Under the pieces are notes generated by a model. That model saw nothing but the letters and a program-made list of their open reading frames with translations, was not told where the DNA came from and searched no databases. The position numbers and the translations under genes are program-made. 64,000 nt of DNA from contig JABFGF010000001.1 of NCBI GenBank assembly GCA_013112635.1, positions 496,001-560,000 on the forward strand. The letters are read 5' to 3'. The DNA comes from Calditrichota bacterium (GTDB taxonomy: Bacteria; Calditrichota; Calditrichia; Calditrichales; J004). Positions 27,592 to 37,598 of the stretch are shown here, piece by piece (position 1 is the stretch's first letter; each line of letters starts with the position of its first letter).

Positions 27592-30060
27592 ATGAGTGAT
27601 TTTCGAATACTGATTATTTTATTTTTAACATTTTCTCTGCTTCAGGCAAAAACGTATAACCGCAATGATATTATTGACCTTTACAACTTCGAAAATTGGA
27701 AAGTTGCAGGCTTTGCAGATATTGAGCAATCAAAACTTCCTCTTTATTCCGATACTGCAGATACAATAAGTTTAACAAACAGTTTTAACTTTAATAATGA
27801 TTCACTTAACGGTGACCTTTATTTCAAATCTTTTGGAGTTCATGGATTAGTCTCTGTTTTTGTTAACGGACATTTAATTTCAAAACAACTAAACCACTCT
27901 GCACCATTTCGTGTAAAAGTAAATAAAAATTATTTAAAATCAGATAGCTCCACAAATACCATAAATTTTATTATAACCCGGGAGAAAAACTTTGAGACAG
28001 GTTTTCCTGTTTCAACACACCTTTATTCTGAACCGGAATTTATCGGAATTACCCGACCATTTTTTCTTGAGATAGTTAAGAAACCTCTTTTCAGTGATTT
28101 TGAATATTCTCTTGAAAAAGAAAACAATGAAATTTTTATAAATTACAATTATAGAACATCGCAAAAAGCCATTCAGGATATAAAAAATAAAAGTGGCATA
28201 TCTTTTGAAGAAATCTTTTCCGATAGCAGTGGGAGAATTATATCAAAAAGAACTATTCCAGCATCCTCAAGAACCACGGTAATTAGTAATAAAAAAACAT
28301 TCCAGATAAGCAACCTTTGGACAATAGAAAATCCAAAGTTTGTTAATTTTTCAATTTCCTTAAAGCGGTTTGGTCAAACAATCAGCACCCAGAAAGCAAA
28401 AATTGCGATTAGAAATATTGAATCCTATAAAAACGAGCTGTATATCAATTTTGAAAAAGCTAAAATTAATGGTATAAATGTATATGAAAACCTGATTGCC
28501 CAAAAGTCCTCAAATTTATTCTCTGATATTAAACAACGGATGATGCTTATAAAAAATGATGGTTTTAATGCGGTGCGTTTTTATGGTCATATCCCCGATG
28601 AAAGATATTTTTCAATCGCAGATACGCTTGGTTTACTGCTTTTTATTGATTTGCCCATCCGGCGTTATCCGGAAATAGTTTTTCAAAAAGATGCTCTCCT
28701 GGAAAATTTAAAAATGTCAATTTCTACAACAGTAAATAATCTTAAGAGTCATCCATCTTTTGTTGCACTTGGCATCGGGCAGGAAGTACTTTTATCAAAT
28801 CCTTCTACCAAAAAGTTTTATATCATCTTAAATGGCGCTACAGAAAAGCCTATACCATTTCTAACTTATATTTCCCCTGTTCCTCAAAACAACATTTCCA
28901 AAGAAATGGCGGCTGATTTTTATATGCTGGATGTTTATGATGCTGTTTTCAGAAAAGTAGAAACAGTTGTGGAAACAGGTATTCCTTATGCTTTGTCCGG
29001 TAAAACCGGGTTTAACAGTGACTTGAACTATTTAGATCACGATAATCCAAATTATGCTGTTCAACAAAAACTTCTTTTAAAAACTGATGTGAAGGCAGTT
29101 TTAAAAACACTGAAAATGCAAGGCGGTTTTATAGAAAGTTTCATGGATTGGTCTGCAAAAAAGCAATCTCATCAAAACATGAATGAAAAGAATAAAATTA
29201 TCCGCAATGGTTTTTATGATTCTGGTATGACAAAATATGACTGGGCAAAATCACAAATAAACATTTGGGATAATGATGAACTATTGTCATTGGAAATTGA
29301 ACAAGAAAAAAAATCCAGTAATATTTTTTCAATTGTAATGTTATTTGGCTCTCTCATTTTTTTCTTTTTTTATAGAAGGTATCCACGCTTCAGCGAAAAT
29401 TATAAACGGGCTTTAAAACATCCCTATGGCTTTTATGTAGATATGCGCGAGAGAAGAATAATCCCGATTTTTAATTCTTTTATGCTTGGTGTACATAATT
29501 CTTTGATCCTATCAGTTTTTATTGGGTCATTCGTCTTTTTTGGTAGTGATTTGCTTCTCATTCAGGAAATAATGAATGTTCTAATTGCCAGGTCAGATAT
29601 TTATGCAACCTATTTAACAATCAGCAACAATGAGCTTTTGATACTTCCATTCCTGTTTATACTGTTATTTTTGCATCCGTTAATGATGGGTATAATACTT
29701 AAGTTATTGGGAATGATTTCTAAAAACTATGTTCGTTTTCGTCAGGCTATTGTAATTGGGCTATGGTCCAGCGCGCCTTTAATTTTCATGCTTCCGTTAA
29801 GTTTTGCCGCCTATCACTTGCTGGTTAACAACCTATTTGTTACCCCCATGTTAATTATTTTTGCTTTATTTTTAATTTGGTCGCATGTACGCCTGATAAA
29901 TGGTATACGAGTTCTGGTTCTTGCTAAGTTCCGCGTAATTTTTCTTGTATTGCTATTGTCTTATACAATCCCACTTGTTATTTTCGGTTTCTTTTTTATT
30001 CCACAACCTATGTGGTATGATTATTTAACCACCTTACTAAATTCCAGTGCTCTTTTTTGA
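27592..30060 (+). CDS. GH2-like (beta-galactosidase-fold) protein fused to a Yip1-like membrane domain
   Basis: 822 residues. After a signal peptide (ILIILFLTFSLLQAK), residues 20-160 look like a GH2 jelly roll (LYFKSFGVHGLVSVFVNGHL), 160-280 an Ig-like domain, and 285-550 a TIM barrel with INGINVYENL, IKNDGFNAVRFYGHIPDE and HPSFVALGIGQEV. In active GH2 enzymes the acid/base reads NE; here it is QE (Glu398), and the nucleophile region, usually SEYG, reads ALSGKTG. Catalysis is therefore doubtful. Residues about 570-822 contain a first membrane helix and then five or so further ones, resembling a Yip1 domain after RALKHPYGFYVDMRERR. The domain fusion suggests a periplasmic sugar-binding sensor or envelope factor; that is inference. 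Confidence 0.7.
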   Translation: MSDFRILIILFLTFSLLQAKTYNRNDIIDLYNFENWKVAGFADIEQSKLPLYSDTADTISLTNSFNFNNDSLNGDLYFKSFGVHGLVSVFVNGHLISKQLNHSAPFRVKVNKNYLKSDSSTNTINFIITREKNFETGFPVSTHLYSEPEFIGITRPFFLEIVKKPLFSDFEYSLEKENNEIFINYNYRTSQKAIQDIKNKSGISFEEIFSDSSGRIISKRTIPASSRTTVISNKKTFQISNLWTIENPKFVNFSISLKRFGQTISTQKAKIAIRNIESYKNELYINFEKAKINGINVYENLIAQKSSNLFSDIKQRMMLIKNDGFNAVRFYGHIPDERYFSIADTLGLLLFIDLPIRRYPEIVFQKDALLENLKMSISTTVNNLKSHPSFVALGIGQEVLLSNPSTKKFYIILNGATEKPIPFLTYISPVPQNNISKEMAADFYMLDVYDAVFRKVETVVETGIPYALSGKTGFNSDLNYLDHDNPNYAVQQKLLLKTDVKAVLKTLKMQGGFIESFMDWSAKKQSHQNMNEKNKIIRNGFYDSGMTKYDWAKSQINIWDNDELLSLEIEQEKKSSNIFSIVMLFGSLIFFFFYRRYPRFSENYKRALKHPYGFYVDMRERRIIPIFNSFMLGVHNSLILSVFIGSFVFFGSDLLLIQEIMNVLIARSDIYATYLTISNNELLILPFLFILLFLHPLMMGIILKLLGMISKNYVRFRQAIVIGLWSSAPLIFMLPLSFAAYHLLVNNLFVTPMLIIFALFLIWSHVRLINGIRVLVLAKFRVIFLVLLLSYTIPLVIFGFFFIPQPMWYDYLTTLLNSSALF

Positions 30061-30129
30061 TCAGATCAATGGATTGGTAAATAAATCTGCTGATTTTAAA
30101 TCTTAATTTTGTAAAGAAGAAAATATTTT

Positions 30130-33100
30130 ATGTATCTGTCAAAGTTAGAAATTTTAGGTTTTAAATCGTTTGCCCAAAAGATCAAATTAGATTTTAATGA
30201 AGGGTTAACTTGTATTATTGGGCCAAATGGTTCGGGGAAATCGAACATTGTAGATGCAATCCGCTGGGTTTTAGGTGAGCAGCGCGTTTCATCTTTGCGT
30301 AGTGATAAAATGGAAAATGTTATATTTAACGGTACTAAAAAGCGCAAACCAATGGGGCTTTCCGAAGTTTCCATGACAATAGAAAACAACAAAAAAATTC
30401 TTGATAGTGAGTATGAAGAAATTGTTATCTCACGGCGCTTATACCGTTCCGGAGAAAGCCAATATATGATTAACAAAGTACCTGTGCGTTTAAAAGATGT
30501 AGTAAATCTTTTTATGGATACAGGTATGGGGGCAAATTCATATTCAGTAATTGAGCTTAAGATGGTTGAAAGTATTTTAAGCGAAAATAAAAATGAACGG
30601 CGCCTTCTTTTTGAAGAAGCTGCCGGCGTTGTAAAATATAAAACACGCCGAAAATCTGCATTAAGAAAATTAGATTCCACTCAGCAGGATTTAGCACGTA
30701 TAAATGATATTGTAATTGAAGTTGAAAAAACTGTCTCCTCATTAGGTCGCCAGGTTTCAAAAGCCCGACGTTTTATAGATTTAACCGATCAAATGAAGAA
30801 GAATGATATTGACCTTGCTGTTTTCCGCTATCACAAATTTAAAGATTTAATTGATCCGCTGGAAACAGAGTTGACAGAAATCAGCAAAGAGAAAGAAGAA
30901 AGTTCACACCAAATTACTTTAGAAGAAGCTATTTTGGAGGATTACAACCGCCAACAAATTGAGTTTGAGCAACGTGTTTCAGAATTAAATAAAACCCTCT
31001 ATGAAAAAGATATCAACATCCGCAATCTAAACCAGGATGATGCAATTGCAGAAGCAAAAATTGAAGATATGAAAAAGAACCGGGAACGCTATCTAAATGA
31101 AATAGATGGCTTCCTGAAAAAAATCACCCTGCTAAATGAGGATAAGGAAACATACACGGATGAGCTGGAACAAATCCGCTTAAATACAGAACAGCTTGAT
31201 AAACAATTTGCTGAAATCCGCAAAGAAAAGGAAGAGAATGCAGATTTAATCAACGCTGAAAAAGCGGATATTGACCAGTTGAATACTAAATTCCGTGAAC
31301 AGCTTCAAATAGTTACTGAGAAAAAAGAGCTGCTAAAACAAAAAGAATACCGCGTTAATTTTGATAAAGAGCAGATAGAAAAAATCAACCATATAAACAG
31401 TGAACAAGACTCTGAGATTTCAGAATTAAATGAGAAATTAGATGAGTCAAATAAAGGCAAGATTGCCAGTGAAGCGGAAATTGAAAAAATAAAATCTGAA
31501 ATAAGCCATATTCAAGAAAGCTCCACAAAAGTTCGGGTAAATATAACTAAAAACCAGTCTGATTATAATCTTTTGTTAAGTGACCTTGAAAGAACCCGTT
31601 CCCGTGAAAGCTTTTTAAAAAATATTATCAGCAGTTATGAAGGCCACGCTAAAAGCACACAATTTGTAATGTCCCAACAAGATAAAATTGACGGTGTTTA
31701 TGGACCTTTGGCCGATTTAATTGATGCAAATGAACAACACGCCCTACTTGTAGAATCTGTTTTAAAAGATTCATTAAATTTCATTGTAGTGGAAAATATT
31801 AGCGTAGCAAAAGAGCTGATCCAAAAAGTAAAAGCAGAAAACCAAGGTCGTGTAACTTGTATTCCTCTTGACCGTGTTGAAAAAATTGATGCGCCTAATT
31901 GGAATAAAAATGGCGCCGGGCTCAGCTTTTTACTGGACAACATTTCTTGTTCAGATAAATTTAGGCATCTTTTAAATATTTTGATCGGTGATGTGGCAAT
32001 AGGTAGTTCATTGGATGAATTAATAAAACTATCCGAAAAAAAACCGGGTTTACGTTTTATTAGCAACGATGGAGAAACTGTTAATTTTAGCCGCGAGATT
32101 AGTGGTGGCAGTACCGGAAAAAAAGATACAACAATCATCGGACGAAAAAACAAATTAAAAGAGTTGGAAAAACTGAAGGAAAAACAAGATAAAGAGCTTC
32201 AAGTTTTAAAAGATGCCGGTAAAAAGTTTGAATATGAGTTAGAACAAATCCTAAACAATGAAAAAGAAAAACGCGAATTACTGGATATAAAACAACACCG
32301 CTTTTTTGAAATTGATAATAACCTTAAACAATTATCTTACCAGCTTGAAAATAAGAAAAAACAACTTGAAGCCGCTGATATCCAAACAACTCAATTAAAT
32401 ACGCAAATCGACATTCTCCTCAAAGAAACAAATGAAATATCCGCTGAGTTGGAAATAAAACAAAGCGAGTTAAACAAGCTTGAAAAAGAAACCATTATTC
32501 GCACAAATGAATTTGAAACAAAAAATGAGAGCTTTCAAATTTTGCTGGACGAATACCAGGAAACTCAGTTAAAACACAGTAATTCTCAAAACCAGCTTGT
32601 AAACCGTGAGAATGATTTGAAACGGAATTCTGAAAATGTAAAAGAGCTGGAAACTTCGATCACTCGCCGTAAACAGGAAATTGAAAATATAAAAGAATCT
32701 CTTGTTAAATTTGATAGTGAAATCGTAGATCGTAAAGTAAAACGTGAACAAATTTGGCAGCACCGGGATGAACTTGACAAAAAGAAACAAGTGCTTGAGA
32801 CTGAATTTCAAGAGTTAAAAGATAAACGCCATAAGCTGGAAAATGAAATCCGTGAGTTCCGCAGAAAACATGACAGTTCGCTGGAAAAATCTAAGAAACT
32901 TGAAATAGAAATCAGTGAGTATAAATACCAATCTGAAGCGGTTAGAACTTATGCATCAAAGGAATATTCAACTGATGTTGATGCGCATATCCCAAACCAG
33001 AACCTTAATGAAGAAGAAACAGAAGACTTACTAGATTCCCTTCGTAACCGCATAAAAAATCTTGGGCCTGTTAATCCACTGGCTGTATCGGAACATGAAA

Positions 33101-33654
33101 AGGAAAGTGAACGACTGGAATTTTTAACAACTCAACGAGATGATTTACAAAAGGCAGAACAATCATTGTTGGAAACAATTGATAAAATCAACAAAACTGC
33201 CCGCAAACAATTTGAAGAGACTTTTACTGCTATTAAAGAAAATTTTGAAAAAGTTTTTGTATCCTTTTTTCCTAATGGGCGCGGAACTCTTATGCTGGAC
33301 GAGACTGATGACCCGCTTGAAGCTGATATAGAAATTGAAGTTACAACCAAAGGTCGCGGTTTGCAGACCCTTTCCCTGCTTTCAGGTGGTGAAAAAACAC
33401 TGACAGCTATTTCCCTGCTTTTTTCCATTTACCTGGTTAAACCAAGCCCTTTTTGTATTCTGGATGAAGTTGATGCTCCTTTGGATGATGTCAATATTGG
33501 CCGATTTACAGAGGCACTGCAGAGCTTTTCGAACAATACACAGTTTTTAGTAGTTACACACAACAAACGCACTATGGAAGCTGCTGAGACCATGTATGGC
33601 GTCACAATGGAAGAAGAAGGTGTTTCAAAGTTAGTGTCCGTGCAATTCAATTAG
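30130..33654 (+). CDS. smc: chromosome partition protein SMC
   Basis: 1174 residues, normal length. Walker A is GPNGSGKSNIVDAIRWVLGE at residues 33-52. Long coiled coils flank a hinge at about 500-670 (VYGPLADLIDANEQHALLVE; REISGGSTGKK). The C-terminal head has the signature LLSGGEKTLTA and Walker B CILDEVDAPLDD. SMC with ScpAB compacts and segregates DNA. scpA and scpB are not in the window. It starts 69 nt after the GH2-like gene. Confidence 0.97.
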   Translation: MYLSKLEILGFKSFAQKIKLDFNEGLTCIIGPNGSGKSNIVDAIRWVLGEQRVSSLRSDKMENVIFNGTKKRKPMGLSEVSMTIENNKKILDSEYEEIVISRRLYRSGESQYMINKVPVRLKDVVNLFMDTGMGANSYSVIELKMVESILSENKNERRLLFEEAAGVVKYKTRRKSALRKLDSTQQDLARINDIVIEVEKTVSSLGRQVSKARRFIDLTDQMKKNDIDLAVFRYHKFKDLIDPLETELTEISKEKEESSHQITLEEAILEDYNRQQIEFEQRVSELNKTLYEKDINIRNLNQDDAIAEAKIEDMKKNRERYLNEIDGFLKKITLLNEDKETYTDELEQIRLNTEQLDKQFAEIRKEKEENADLINAEKADIDQLNTKFREQLQIVTEKKELLKQKEYRVNFDKEQIEKINHINSEQDSEISELNEKLDESNKGKIASEAEIEKIKSEISHIQESSTKVRVNITKNQSDYNLLLSDLERTRSRESFLKNIISSYEGHAKSTQFVMSQQDKIDGVYGPLADLIDANEQHALLVESVLKDSLNFIVVENISVAKELIQKVKAENQGRVTCIPLDRVEKIDAPNWNKNGAGLSFLLDNISCSDKFRHLLNILIGDVAIGSSLDELIKLSEKKPGLRFISNDGETVNFSREISGGSTGKKDTTIIGRKNKLKELEKLKEKQDKELQVLKDAGKKFEYELEQILNNEKEKRELLDIKQHRFFEIDNNLKQLSYQLENKKKQLEAADIQTTQLNTQIDILLKETNEISAELEIKQSELNKLEKETIIRTNEFETKNESFQILLDEYQETQLKHSNSQNQLVNRENDLKRNSENVKELETSITRRKQEIENIKESLVKFDSEIVDRKVKREQIWQHRDELDKKKQVLETEFQELKDKRHKLENEIREFRRKHDSSLEKSKKLEIEISEYKYQSEAVRTYASKEYSTDVDAHIPNQNLNEEETEDLLDSLRNRIKNLGPVNPLAVSEHEKESERLEFLTTQRDDLQKAEQSLLETIDKINKTARKQFEETFTAIKENFEKVFVSFFPNGRGTLMLDETDDPLEADIEIEVTTKGRGLQTLSLLSGGEKTLTAISLLFSIYLVKPSPFCILDEVDAPLDDVNIGRFTEALQSFSNNTQFLVVTHNKRTMEAAETMYGVTMEEEGVSKLVSVQFN

Positions 33655-33665
33655 GACAAATGAAT

Positions 33666-33697
33666 GTCATCCCTGCAAGCCTTAAGCAGGAATCTTG
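33666..33697 (+). repeat. 32-nt palindromic repeat, copy 2
   Basis: Reads GTCATCCCTGCAAG then CCTTAAGCAGGAATCTTG, with CCTGC and GCAGG arms able to pair. It matches copy 1 (2023-2054, minus) at 26 of 32 positions. It lies 11 nt after the smc stop. The rest of 33698-33777 shows nothing else I can name. Confidence 0.6.
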
Positions 33698-33777
33698 TCT
33701 ATAATGGACATTCGGGATTGAAATTCAATAACGATCAGAATCTTTTAAAATTTAATAAAAAAAGAAATCCACTATAA

Positions 33778-35166
33778 ATGAAAAAAACTAAATTTATTCT
33801 TTTAAAAACAGTTTTACTAATTTTCCCCTTTTTCAGTTATGGACAAGTTTCATTTATTCCTATTAGTGCAGATTATTCAGCCTTTCAAATGAATGATTCG
33901 CTGGCTTATGTAGAATTTTATGTTTCTTTTTTTCAAAGTAATCTTCAATATGACTATAAAAATGATACCTTACAGGCGTTATTTGAAAACAAATTAATTA
34001 TTAATCATAATGGTGATGAGATTAAGAATATTTCTCATAATTTTAAAAACACTGAAACAGATTCTGCAAGTGTAAAAAAATATAGTCAGTTTTATGATAT
34101 ATTCAGTCTTGCCCTTCCATTTCGTCATTTTTCGGCCACAATTCGGGTTACAGATAAAATCTCAGGATTTACTGGAGAATATATTTTAGATATAAATATT
34201 CCCGGTGCAACAAATAAATTTCGCCTGTCAGATATTCAACTATCATCCCATATTGAAAAAACAACCGTTGACGGAAAGTTTACAAAGAACAATCTGAAAA
34301 TCATCCCTTATCCCCGAAAAGTATATGACCTTCTGCAACCGATGCTATATTATTATGTGGAGCTCAATAATCTAAGCTATAGTGAAACCCAACAAAATAA
34401 GTACAATTTCAATTATTTTGTTACAAATGAAAATGGAGATACGCTAAAAACAGGTCCACAAAAAACTAATAATATTGCAGGAAATGCCCAGGTAGAAATT
34501 GGTGCATTCAATGCCCTTTCACTTCCACCGGGTAGCTATAATTTAAATATACGTGCTAAAGATTTGTTTTCCGGTAACTCAAGTAATACAAGAAAACGCT
34601 TCTCGGTTCGTAAACCAAGAAAGAAAAAAGTTCTGGAGAATCAACTTTCTGATATTGATCCCGTTTTTAATTCTATGAACCTGGAAGAATTAAAAGAGGA
34701 GTTTGAGGCTGCAAGTTATTTTGCAACATTGCAGGAAACAGAAATTTTTGAACAACTTGTTACTGCTAATGAAATTCGTGTTTTTTTAACCACCTTTTGG
34801 CGTAACCTCGATAAGCAAAACGGAATTGCATTTGGATTAACCCGTGAAAAATTTTTAAGGTTATTTTTTATGGCGAATAATGATTTTAGCTCATCTATGG
34901 TTAAGGGTTATAAAACTGATCGTGGACGCGTGTTGATTCTTTATGGTATTCCAAGTGAAATTGAGCGCTTTACTAATAATACAGACACCGATCCATATGT
35001 GATTTGGAATTATTATGAGTTAGATGGCGGAAGCAAATTTATTTTTGGGGACAGGAGTGGATTTGGAAGATATGAACTGCTTCATTCAACCTATTATAAA
35101 GAGATTCAAAATCCAGATTGGTATGATCGTATTCTAATTCCAAACTACAAACGGACAAATGATTAA
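33778..35166 (+). CDS. GWxTD-domain exported protein
   Basis: 462 residues with a signal peptide (MKKTKFILLKTVLLIFPFF ending near SYGQ). The first 300 residues look beta-rich. The C-terminal GWxTD domain starts near residue 310, and the motif itself reads GYKTDRGRVLILYGIPSE instead of GWxTD, followed by WNYYELDGGSKFIFGDRSGFG. Such proteins are common in Calditrichota and neighbouring phyla; their function is unknown. It ends six bases before the convergent nadK stop. It is probably periplasmic or surface-exposed. Confidence 0.85.
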   Translation: MKKTKFILLKTVLLIFPFFSYGQVSFIPISADYSAFQMNDSLAYVEFYVSFFQSNLQYDYKNDTLQALFENKLIINHNGDEIKNISHNFKNTETDSASVKKYSQFYDIFSLALPFRHFSATIRVTDKISGFTGEYILDINIPGATNKFRLSDIQLSSHIEKTTVDGKFTKNNLKIIPYPRKVYDLLQPMLYYYVELNNLSYSETQQNKYNFNYFVTNENGDTLKTGPQKTNNIAGNAQVEIGAFNALSLPPGSYNLNIRAKDLFSGNSSNTRKRFSVRKPRKKKVLENQLSDIDPVFNSMNLEELKEEFEAASYFATLQETEIFEQLVTANEIRVFLTTFWRNLDKQNGIAFGLTREKFLRLFFMANNDFSSSMVKGYKTDRGRVLILYGIPSEIERFTNNTDTDPYVIWNYYELDGGSKFIFGDRSGFGRYELLHSTYYKEIQNPDWYDRILIPNYKRTND

Positions 35167-35172
35167 AACTCA

Positions 35173-36084
35173 TCAATCTTTTTGATAAGTCCAACGCTTT
35201 TTATTTCTAAAATCCTCGCCCCAACTAAGCTTTCTACTTAATGTTTTAAAAAAGTTTTGAGATTTAATTTTAATGAAGTTGATTTTTCTTTTACTTTTTT
35301 TGATAATAAATCGTGTTCCACTTGGATAGCTTCCCTGGATTTGCCCATCTTTGAGAATATTAAAGGATTTATGTTCTGTCCATATCTGGAGATTAATTTC
35401 ACCATCATCATGAATTATTAGAGGCCTGTTCGTTAAAGAATGCGGACAAATGGGGTTTAAAACAATTACATTTGACCTTGGTTCAACTATTGGGCCGCCC
35501 GCAGATAGCGAATAACCTGTCGATCCAGTAGGTGTTGAAACTATCAGACCGTCTGCAATATATGAGTTTAATGTCCGCCCGGCTATCCGTACATCAATTT
35601 GTATAACCCTGGAAAACCCTGCTTTATCAACAACAATATCATTTAATGCGACTTTTTTTTCTTTATGGCCATTTTGCCTGAGAGTAAGTAAAGTTCGTTC
35701 ATCCAAAGTATACTGACCCGACAAAACACTCTCAAGGTGATCGGTTAATTTGTCCGGTGGTGTATCTGCCAGGAAACCTAAACCACCCAGGTTTACTCCT
35801 AAAAATTTTGGAAAAGTATCGGTTATTTTCTCAACGGTTCTTAAAAGCGTGCCATCACCGCCAAGAGTTATTAATACTTCGGATTTATTTAGTATTTCAG
35901 ATTCAGATAATAACCGAAGGCTTTTAAACTCGGTACTTATATAAGGCGAGTCATTTGTGCATAAATAGAAAGATACCTGATCACTGTATTTTGCTGCCCA
36001 GTTATCAAACTTTTCAAGCAGGTCATTAACGTTATCTTTACGTGGGTTAACAACAATCCCAATTGTTTTAATTTCTTTTGCCAT
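35173..36084 (-). CDS. nadK: NAD kinase
   Basis: 303 residues. The catalytic GGDGTLLRTVEKI, NLGGLGFLAD, the substrate-binding NDIVVDKAGFSR, and TPTGSTGYSLSAGGPIV are all present. It phosphorylates NAD to NADP. The end of the protein is lysine-rich and extends about 30 residues past the usual domain. It is convergent with the GWxTD gene (six bases apart) and follows xseB by 11 nt. Confidence 0.97.
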   Translation of the reverse strand: MAKEIKTIGIVVNPRKDNVNDLLEKFDNWAAKYSDQVSFYLCTNDSPYISTEFKSLRLLSESEILNKSEVLITLGGDGTLLRTVEKITDTFPKFLGVNLGGLGFLADTPPDKLTDHLESVLSGQYTLDERTLLTLRQNGHKEKKVALNDIVVDKAGFSRVIQIDVRIAGRTLNSYIADGLIVSTPTGSTGYSLSAGGPIVEPRSNVIVLNPICPHSLTNRPLIIHDDGEINLQIWTEHKSFNILKDGQIQGSYPSGTRFIIKKSKRKINFIKIKSQNFFKTLSRKLSWGEDFRNKKRWTYQKD

Positions 36085-36095
36085 TTTACTTCAAT

Positions 36096-36317
36096 TTATT
36101 CAAAATCATCAACTATAATATTTCCACTTTGATCTTTTGAGATTTGTTTAATTTTTTTCTCGGCAGAATTTAATTTTTCGAGACAAACTTTTACAAGGTC
36201 GTTGCCTTCTTCATAAATTTTAATACTTTTATCAAGGTCAATTTCGCCTGATTCCAGCTGGTCTACGATTGTTTCCAAACGTTTTAGAGCTGCTTCAAAT
36301 TTAACATCTTTTTTCAT
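36096..36317 (-). CDS. xseB: exodeoxyribonuclease VII small subunit
   Basis: 73 residues with the XseB signature FEAALKRLETIVDQLESGEI and LDKSIKIYEEGNDLVKVCLE. It binds XseA to form the single-strand DNA nuclease exonuclease VII. It starts seven bases after xseA, so the two are co-expressed. Confidence 0.96.
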   Translation of the reverse strand: MKKDVKFEAALKRLETIVDQLESGEIDLDKSIKIYEEGNDLVKVCLEKLNSAEKKIKQISKDQSGNIIVDDFE

Positions 36318-36324
36318 AATAAAC

Positions 36325-37518
36325 CTAATACTTTAGTTTGTTTATGGTACTTTCGATTTCACCATTTGCAACCTTCGTCTCCAAAACTTGCCACTTTTTC
36401 AGTTTGGAAATATCTTTAACAATTTTCCCATCAGCATAAGTAATACTAAATCCTCTTGCAAGGGTAGCTTCATGGTTTAAACTGTTAAGTCTCTTTGTCA
36501 AAAATTGTGTTTTCTCTTTTTTCTGAAAGAACTGATTTAGGAAAGCATTTTGCGATCTGCTGCTTAGGTCATCAATTCTTTGAGCATATTGGTTTAACAA
36601 ATCTTCAAATCGTTTTAACCCATGGCTTTTTTCTAAAGATGAAACTTTTTGATTTAAAAAGTTAATATTGGCCTGTACTGCATTCTGCATTTGTTGTTTA
36701 ATTCCTAAAAACAATCCTGCCAATTCATTTCTGTCTGTAACAACCAACTCAGCTGCTGCCGAAGGTGTTGCTGCCCTTAAATCTGCAACAAAATCAGATA
36801 TGGTAAAATCAACCTCGTGTCCTACAGCAGAAATAACAGGTATTTTTGACTGGAATATGGCTCTGGCAACTTGCTCTTCATTAAAGGCCCATAAATCTTC
36901 TAAAGATCCACCACCCCGACCTACAATAATCACATCTGCTTTATTGTGCTTATTTATTTCTTCTATGGCAGATGCAATATCCGTTGAGGCATTAATACCT
37001 TGCACTTTTGCCGCCCGAATTAATATTTCGAGATAAGGGGCGCGCCGTTTTAATACATCCAGAATATCGCGTATTGCGGCTCCTGTGGGAGATGTAACAA
37101 TTGACACTTTTTGAGGAAATTCTGGAATTGCTTTTTTGTTTTCTTCTGCAAAAAGACCTTCTGACAGCAATTTTGTTTTTAACTGTTCAAAAGCTTGCTG
37201 AAGGTTCCCGACACCAGCAGGTTGTGCCTGGAGAATATCAATTTGGTAACGCCCGGATTTTTCATAAAGGCGAATATTACCCAGTGCTTTAATCTGCATT
37301 CCATCTTCAAGATTAAAGCTGATCTGCTCAGCACGTGTACGCCAAATCACTGCAGAAATCTGGGCATCATTATCTTTGAGAGAAAAATATAAATGACCGG
37401 AATAATGGGCTTTCAGGTTTGATATTTCACCTTCAATCCATATAGTTGGCAGGCTCTCTTCTAAAAGAGTTTTAATAGTGCGTGTAATATCACTTACACT
37501 GTATACTTTCTTTTCCAT
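36325..37518 (-). CDS. xseA: exodeoxyribonuclease VII large subunit
   Basis: 397 residues. N-terminal OB fold (YSVSDITRTIKTLLEE; WIEGEISNLKAH), then the catalytic domain with VTSPTGAAIRDIL, VQGINASTDIA and GRGGGSLEDLWAFNEE, and a C-terminal coiled coil. Somewhat short against E. coli (456) but complete. It degrades single-stranded DNA from both ends in repair and recombination. xseB follows. Confidence 0.97.
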   Translation of the reverse strand: MEKKVYSVSDITRTIKTLLEESLPTIWIEGEISNLKAHYSGHLYFSLKDNDAQISAVIWRTRAEQISFNLEDGMQIKALGNIRLYEKSGRYQIDILQAQPAGVGNLQQAFEQLKTKLLSEGLFAEENKKAIPEFPQKVSIVTSPTGAAIRDILDVLKRRAPYLEILIRAAKVQGINASTDIASAIEEINKHNKADVIIVGRGGGSLEDLWAFNEEQVARAIFQSKIPVISAVGHEVDFTISDFVADLRAATPSAAAELVVTDRNELAGLFLGIKQQMQNAVQANINFLNQKVSSLEKSHGLKRFEDLLNQYAQRIDDLSSRSQNAFLNQFFQKKEKTQFLTKRLNSLNHEATLARGFSITYADGKIVKDISKLKKWQVLETKVANGEIESTINKLKY

Positions 37519-37561
37519 GAAAGATTTGAAGCTTAAGAAGAAATAAATTAATTACAACTGT

Positions 37562-37598
37562 AAATAGAAAAGAAAAAGGTTCATAATAATGAACCTTT
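37562..37598 (-). terminator. intrinsic terminator after the COX24-like small gene
   Basis: AAAGGTTCAT and ATGAACCTTT pair perfectly around a four-base loop, and on the minus strand the stem is followed by TTTTTCTTTTCT. Its upper arm overlaps the stop codon of the small gene. Confidence 0.85.

Noticed and set aside
30096-30680. Long minus-strand frame of 194 residues across the smc start
   Set aside because: It is antiparallel to the conserved SMC head; its translation shows no domain and the plus frame has Walker A.
31698-32153. 151-residue minus-strand frame within smc
   Set aside because: Shadow of the SMC hinge region; no ribosome binding site or family match.
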